Of a stretch of DNA of 64,000 nt, positions 61,520 through 64,000 are shown in pieces (positions within the stretch are counted from its first letter, which is position 1; the number at the start of each line of letters is the position of its first letter). The stretch spans positions 124,001-188,000 of the forward strand of contig JAVJSN010000002.1 in NCBI GenBank assembly GCA_040219355.1, read 5' to 3'. The DNA is from MH13 sp040219355. GTDB taxonomy: Bacteria > Pseudomonadota > Alphaproteobacteria > Rhizobiales > MH13. Below the pieces are notes generated by a model. The model saw only the letters and a list, made by a program, of their open reading frames with translations, did no database searches and was not told the origin of the DNA. The translations under genes and the position numbers were made by a program.

Positions 61520-61997
61520 CTTTGCCCTTCTGCTTTATGTCATCGCGGCGGTGATGATCGTTATGGCCGCGCGGCGCGATAAGGCGCTGGTCGGTGAAGG
61601 ATTCACCGAAGCCAAAGACCAGTTTCTGGCCATCTTGCCCGCGCTAACAGTCGGTATTTTGGGCGCCGGTTTCGTCGCCGCGCTGATGCCGCCCGAGCTT
61701 GCCGAAACCTATCTGGGTGAGGGCTCGGGTGCGGCAGGCTATGCGATAGCCTATGCCATTGGTGTGCTGACGCCCGGTGGTCCTGTGGTGGGTTTTGCGC
61801 TTGGTGCGGCAGCAATTAAGGCAGGCGCCTCGGTCCCGATTGTGGTCGTCTATGTAACAGCTTGGGCGCTGGTCAGCCTCAATCGGCTTTTGATCTGGGA
61901 GCTTGCGACCGTGCCAAAAAAGGTGATTGTCGAGCGGCTGATCGTGTCAGCGCCTGTACCGATTTTGACAGGGTTGGCCATGGAGTTGCTCGTTTAG
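61506..61997 (+). CDS. DUF318-type permease, C-terminal half-like protein
   Basis: 163 residues, about five membrane helices. It carries the same motif as the previous protein: PGGPVVGFALGAAAIKAGA, TAWALVSLNRLLIWEL and SAPVPILTGLAMELL. The two halves are thus paralogous and probably form a heterodimer equal to a full permease. ATG 61506 follows a 14-base tandem repeat. Converges with the SRPBCC gene with a small overlap. Confidence 0.8.
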   Translation: MIVLGFALLLYVIAAVMIVMAARRDKALVGEGFTEAKDQFLAILPALTVGILGAGFVAALMPPELAETYLGEGSGAAGYAIAYAIGVLTPGGPVVGFALGAAAIKAGASVPIVVVYVTAWALVSLNRLLIWELATVPKKVIVERLIVSAPVPILTGLAMELLV

Positions 61998-62449
61998 GCC
62001 AGCGCCTTTTCCAAATGGCCGAGCAGCCAGACCCATCCCTTTTCGCGGCCTTCAATGCCATCGGAACCTTGGAAGTAGGCACCCTGCTCACAATAGGTGA
62101 GTTGTGTGCCCTCAGCGTCAGGTTGAAACTGGATGGTCGCCAGTGAGGCTGAGTGGGTAACGCCATCCATCGCCATGGTGTAGGCATAGGCGATGCGCTC
62201 GTTTTCCACGATGTCCAGATAGGTTGTTTCATTGGCATGGGCGATGCCATCGGGCCCGACCCATTCGCCATGTTCCCGGCCGCCGACGGTGAAGTCCAGG
62301 CCGTAGCGCTTGGTCGTCCATTCCGGGCCGTCGCTGGCAACAAACCAGATGTGTTTCTTGTCTTGCGCGGCGAAGGCCTCAAAAACCTTGGCTGGCGGGT
62401 GCTTGAACGTGCGTTTGATGGTGAAACTCGCATGCGCAATGGTCATCAT
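61994..62449 (-). CDS. SRPBCC (AHSA1-like) protein
   Basis: 151 residues of the START/Bet v1-like helix-grip fold. TIKRTFKHPPAKVFEAFAAQDKKHIWF, FTVGGREHGEWVGPDG and YCEQGAYFQGSDGIEGREKGW are typical of the AHSA1 family found downstream of ArsR regulators. These proteins may bind hydrophobic ligands. ATGA overlap with the upstream SRPBCC gene. Confidence 0.85.
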   Translation of the reverse strand: MMTIAHASFTIKRTFKHPPAKVFEAFAAQDKKHIWFVASDGPEWTTKRYGLDFTVGGREHGEWVGPDGIAHANETTYLDIVENERIAYAYTMAMDGVTHSASLATIQFQPDAEGTQLTYCEQGAYFQGSDGIEGREKGWVWLLGHLEKALA

Positions 62450-62925
62450 GCCTCCTCCAAGCCCAATGCCAGTTCATCCAACTGGCTGATGCATGTGTTC
62501 CAACCTTCCATGAAACCCATCTGTTCGTGTTGCTGGCGTAGCTCTGGGGTTGGGTGCTGCACATGCGCGGTGTAGCGGCTGCCGCCGCCATGATCGTCCA
62601 TCGTTATGGTGGCCGTGAAGGGGAAGTCTGGCTTGTCAACAGGCCGCCACCCTTCATCGAGGGCTGACGTCCAGATGATGCACCTTTGATGCTCGACATG
62701 AAGAAAGGCACCAGGCCCTTCAAACCGCTCGCCGTCTGGCCCCATCATGGCGACGCTGAATGCGCCCATGGGCCGTACATCGAGCGCGACCACCTGCGCC
62801 TGCCAAGGCTTGGGTGCCCACCACTGGGCGAGCAGTTCTGCTATCGTCCAGGCCTTCCAGAGCTGGGCGCGGGAGGCTTTCAGCTCACGCTGGATCACCA
62901 GGTCAAGTTTGGGGTTATGTTCCAT
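62446..62925 (-). CDS. SRPBCC (AHSA1-like) protein
   Basis: 159 residues, also the helix-grip fold: LDLVIQRELKASRAQLWKAWT, AQWWAPKPWQAQVV and MGPDGERFEGPGAFLHVEHQRCIIWT. The ATG at 62925 with GAGGA upstream overlaps the end of the ArsR gene; ATG at 62940 is an alternative. Together with ArsR and the next SRPBCC gene it forms a common ArsR-SRPBCC operon. Confidence 0.85.
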   Translation of the reverse strand: MEHNPKLDLVIQRELKASRAQLWKAWTIAELLAQWWAPKPWQAQVVALDVRPMGAFSVAMMGPDGERFEGPGAFLHVEHQRCIIWTSALDEGWRPVDKPDFPFTATITMDDHGGGSRYTAHVQHPTPELRQQHEQMGFMEGWNTCISQLDELALGLEEA

Positions 62926-63250
62926 CGAGGGTTTCCTCATTCAGGAAGGCTTCAAGCCGATCAAAGCGCGCATTCCAGGTGGTGCGCTGCTGGCTCAGCC
63001 AGTCTTCCACCTCGCTCAAAGCCTCAGGGGCCAAGGTGCAGATGCGCGTGCGTCCTTGCTTTTCGGTCACAACCAAACCGGCGCTTTCCAGCATGCGGAC
63101 GTGTTGCATGAAGGAAGGCAGCGCCATCTCAAATGGGGCGGCAAGTTCCTTGATCGGGGCAGAGCCGGTGGTCAGACGCGCCAGAACAGCCCGACGTGTT
63201 GGGTCAGCCAGCGTCTTGAAAGTAAGGTCGAGATTTTGATTGTTAGGCAT
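62915..63250 (-). CDS. ArsR-family transcriptional regulator
   Basis: 111 residues from ATG 63250 (MPNNQNLDLTFKTLADPTRRAVLARL), with winged helix residues IKELAAPFEMALPSFMQHVRMLESAGLVVTEKQGRTR. It has no metal-binding cysteine cluster, so it probably senses something other than arsenic. A palindrome overlaps its start codon and a second lies upstream, likely its operators. A start at 63268 is possible. First gene of the ArsR-SRPBCC operon. Confidence 0.88.
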   Translation of the reverse strand: MPNNQNLDLTFKTLADPTRRAVLARLTTGSAPIKELAAPFEMALPSFMQHVRMLESAGLVVTEKQGRTRICTLAPEALSEVEDWLSQQRTTWNARFDRLEAFLNEETLDGT

Positions 63251-63259
63251 ATGCCTAAC
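63242..63259. promoter_or_regulatory. ArsR operator candidate 1, 18-bp palindrome
   Basis: GTTAGGCAT/ATGCCTAAC is a perfect palindrome that covers the ArsR start codon. It shares the TTAGG...CCTAA half-sites with the second palindrome. Confidence 0.6.
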
Positions 63260-63272
63260 TAATAGCATGTAG

Positions 63273-63296
63273 AAACTTAGGTCAAGACCTAAGTTT
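63273..63296. promoter_or_regulatory. ArsR operator candidate 2, 24-bp palindrome
   Basis: Arms AAACTTAGGTC / GACCTAAGTTT around AA. It covers the end of the aminotransferase gene. A TTGACC in the centre on the minus strand could be the -35 box of the ArsR promoter. Confidence 0.6.
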
Positions 63297-64000
63297 TCAA
63301 GAAGCCTCTCATTCGCTCCAATGCCTCTTCGATCTGTTCCGATGAGGCGGCATAAGACACGCGGATGAAACCTTCGCCCAGGGTTCCAAAATCCGGGCCG
63401 CCTATCAGAGCGACGCCGGTCTTATCGAGCAAGGCATTGGCCAGTTCCTTGGCCTTCCAACCTGTCTTGGAGATGTCGGGAAAAGCGTAGAATGCGCCCT
63501 GCGGTTCGATGCAGGAGACATTAGGCAGGCCGTTTAGCCCGTCGACCACCAGGCGACGGCGCTTGGCGAAGGCGGTCATCATGACATCCACGGCATCCTG
63601 CGGTCCGTCGAGCGCGGCAAGGCCCGCCCACTGCGCCGGTGCATTGACACAGGACCAGCAATTGACCACCAGCTTGCGGGCGTTGTTGTAAAGCGCATCG
63701 GGCCAGATCGACCAGCCCATACGCCAGCCGGTCATGGCCCAGGTCTTTGACCAGCCATTTAAAAGGATCAGCCGGTCGCGGATCGACGGGTAGGTGAGCA
63801 GAGAAACATGATTGTCCGCAGGGCCTTTCGCGTCATAGGTCATGCGCTCATAGATTTCGTCGGACAGGATCGCGACATCAGGGTGCGCTTCCAGCCCCTC
63901 CACCAACGCATCAATTTCGGCTTTCGGCGTCACACCGCCAGTTGGGTTGGCCGGCGAATTGACGATGATCAGCCGTGTTGCCGGCGTGATGCGGGCGAGC
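63289..64000 (-). CDS. PLP-dependent aminotransferase (class I/II), N-terminus cut by window
   Basis: At least 236 residues of the C-terminal part. The sequence has SPANPTGGV (the NPTG loop that contacts PLP), ILSDEIYERMTYD, and the catalytic lysine in NGWSKTWAMTGWRMG. These mark an AspB/AspC-like class I aminotransferase. The last residues MRGFLKT end at 63289, inside the second ArsR operator. The frame is open to the window edge. The substrate cannot be told. Confidence 0.9.
   Translation of the reverse strand, partial: LARITPATRLIIVNSPANPTGGVTPKAEIDALVEGLEAHPDVAILSDEIYERMTYDAKGPADNHVSLLTYPSIRDRLILLNGWSKTWAMTGWRMGWSIWPDALYNNARKLVVNCWSCVNAPAQWAGLAALDGPQDAVDVMMTAFAKRRRLVVDGLNGLPNVSCIEPQGAFYAFPDISKTGWKAKELANALLDKTGVALIGGPDFGTLGEGFIRVSYAASSEQIEEALERMRGFLKT

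Noticed and set aside
1..64000. tRNA, rRNA, CRISPR arrays, insertion sequences and integrases
   Set aside because: No tRNA acceptor/T-loop patterns, repeat-spacer arrays, transposase frames or integrase motifs were noticed; the only repeats are short palindromic elements.

Overview
This window is chromosomal DNA of an alphaproteobacterium, most likely a Hyphomicrobiales (Rhizobiales)-type free-living or marine heterotroph. The evidence is the company of families: a DUF2794 protein, an AapJQMP general amino-acid transporter, a ccmABCDG cytochrome c maturation operon divergent from acnA, a mesaconyl-CoA hydratase of the ethylmalonyl-CoA pathway, DctB/DctD-type regulators and a TRAP-TAXI transporter. 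Genes are dense, often joined by ATGA-type overlaps, and moderately GC-rich. I see no rRNA, tRNA, CRISPR array, integrase or transposase. The species cannot be named from the sequence alone.

Layout. 1-2.6 kb: two GNAT acetyltransferases (one cut by the window edge), a HTH-cupin regulator and an aldo/keto reductase. 2.6-6.9 kb: a TesA-like esterase divergent from a YbbA/YbbP-like ABC pair, the arrangement known in E. coli. 7-8.8 kb: a Bax-inhibitor-1 protein and a DMT exporter. 8.8-11 kb: arsR-acr3-arsH arsenic resistance. 11-14.5 kb: AraC regulator with an exported hydrolase and an NTF2-like protein, then DUF1428 divergent from an HxlR regulator. 14.5-19.4 kb: DUF2794, a gene-poor stretch ending in an orphan terminator, a K+ channel, an HD-GYP protein, cyclopropane fatty acid synthase and a decayed pseudogene. 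19.5-27 kb: aconitase, a glycosyltransferase and ccmABCDG. 27-36 kb: RidA, an unknown periplasmic protein, DUF938, mesaconyl-CoA hydratase, ispG, a GST, a SET protein, 3-hydroxybutyrate dehydrogenase, a pentapeptide protein and a patatin-like lipase. 36-49 kb: modABC, glycerate kinase, an Fe(III)-type ABC operon and aapJQMP. 49-64 kb: SDR, secreted protein, MFS exporter, a DctB/DctD-type two-component pair with a TAXI-TRAP transporter, a ChbG-like deacetylase, a DMT transporter, a split DUF318-type permease pair, an ArsR-SRPBCC operon and a partial aminotransferase.

The genes mostly form small autonomous transport and metabolism modules, not one large island. Carbon-storage and C2 metabolism is represented by mesaconyl-CoA hydratase, 3-hydroxybutyrate dehydrogenase and glycerate kinase. 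Four regulators (ArsR, AraC, HxlR, a second ArsR) sit beside clear dyads or repeats that look like their operators.

The items I consider most worth follow-up are: the permease halves encoded by two adjacent paralogous genes (60.9-62.0 kb); the TAXI-TRAP locus controlled by a sigma-54 two-component system with a candidate promoter; an orphan rho-independent terminator implying an unannotated transcript near 15.2-15.4 kb; a pseudogene with one nonsense and two frameshift lesions; and a dispersed imperfect palindromic element present at least three times. I found no convincing wholly new multi-gene system; these are modest, checkable observations.
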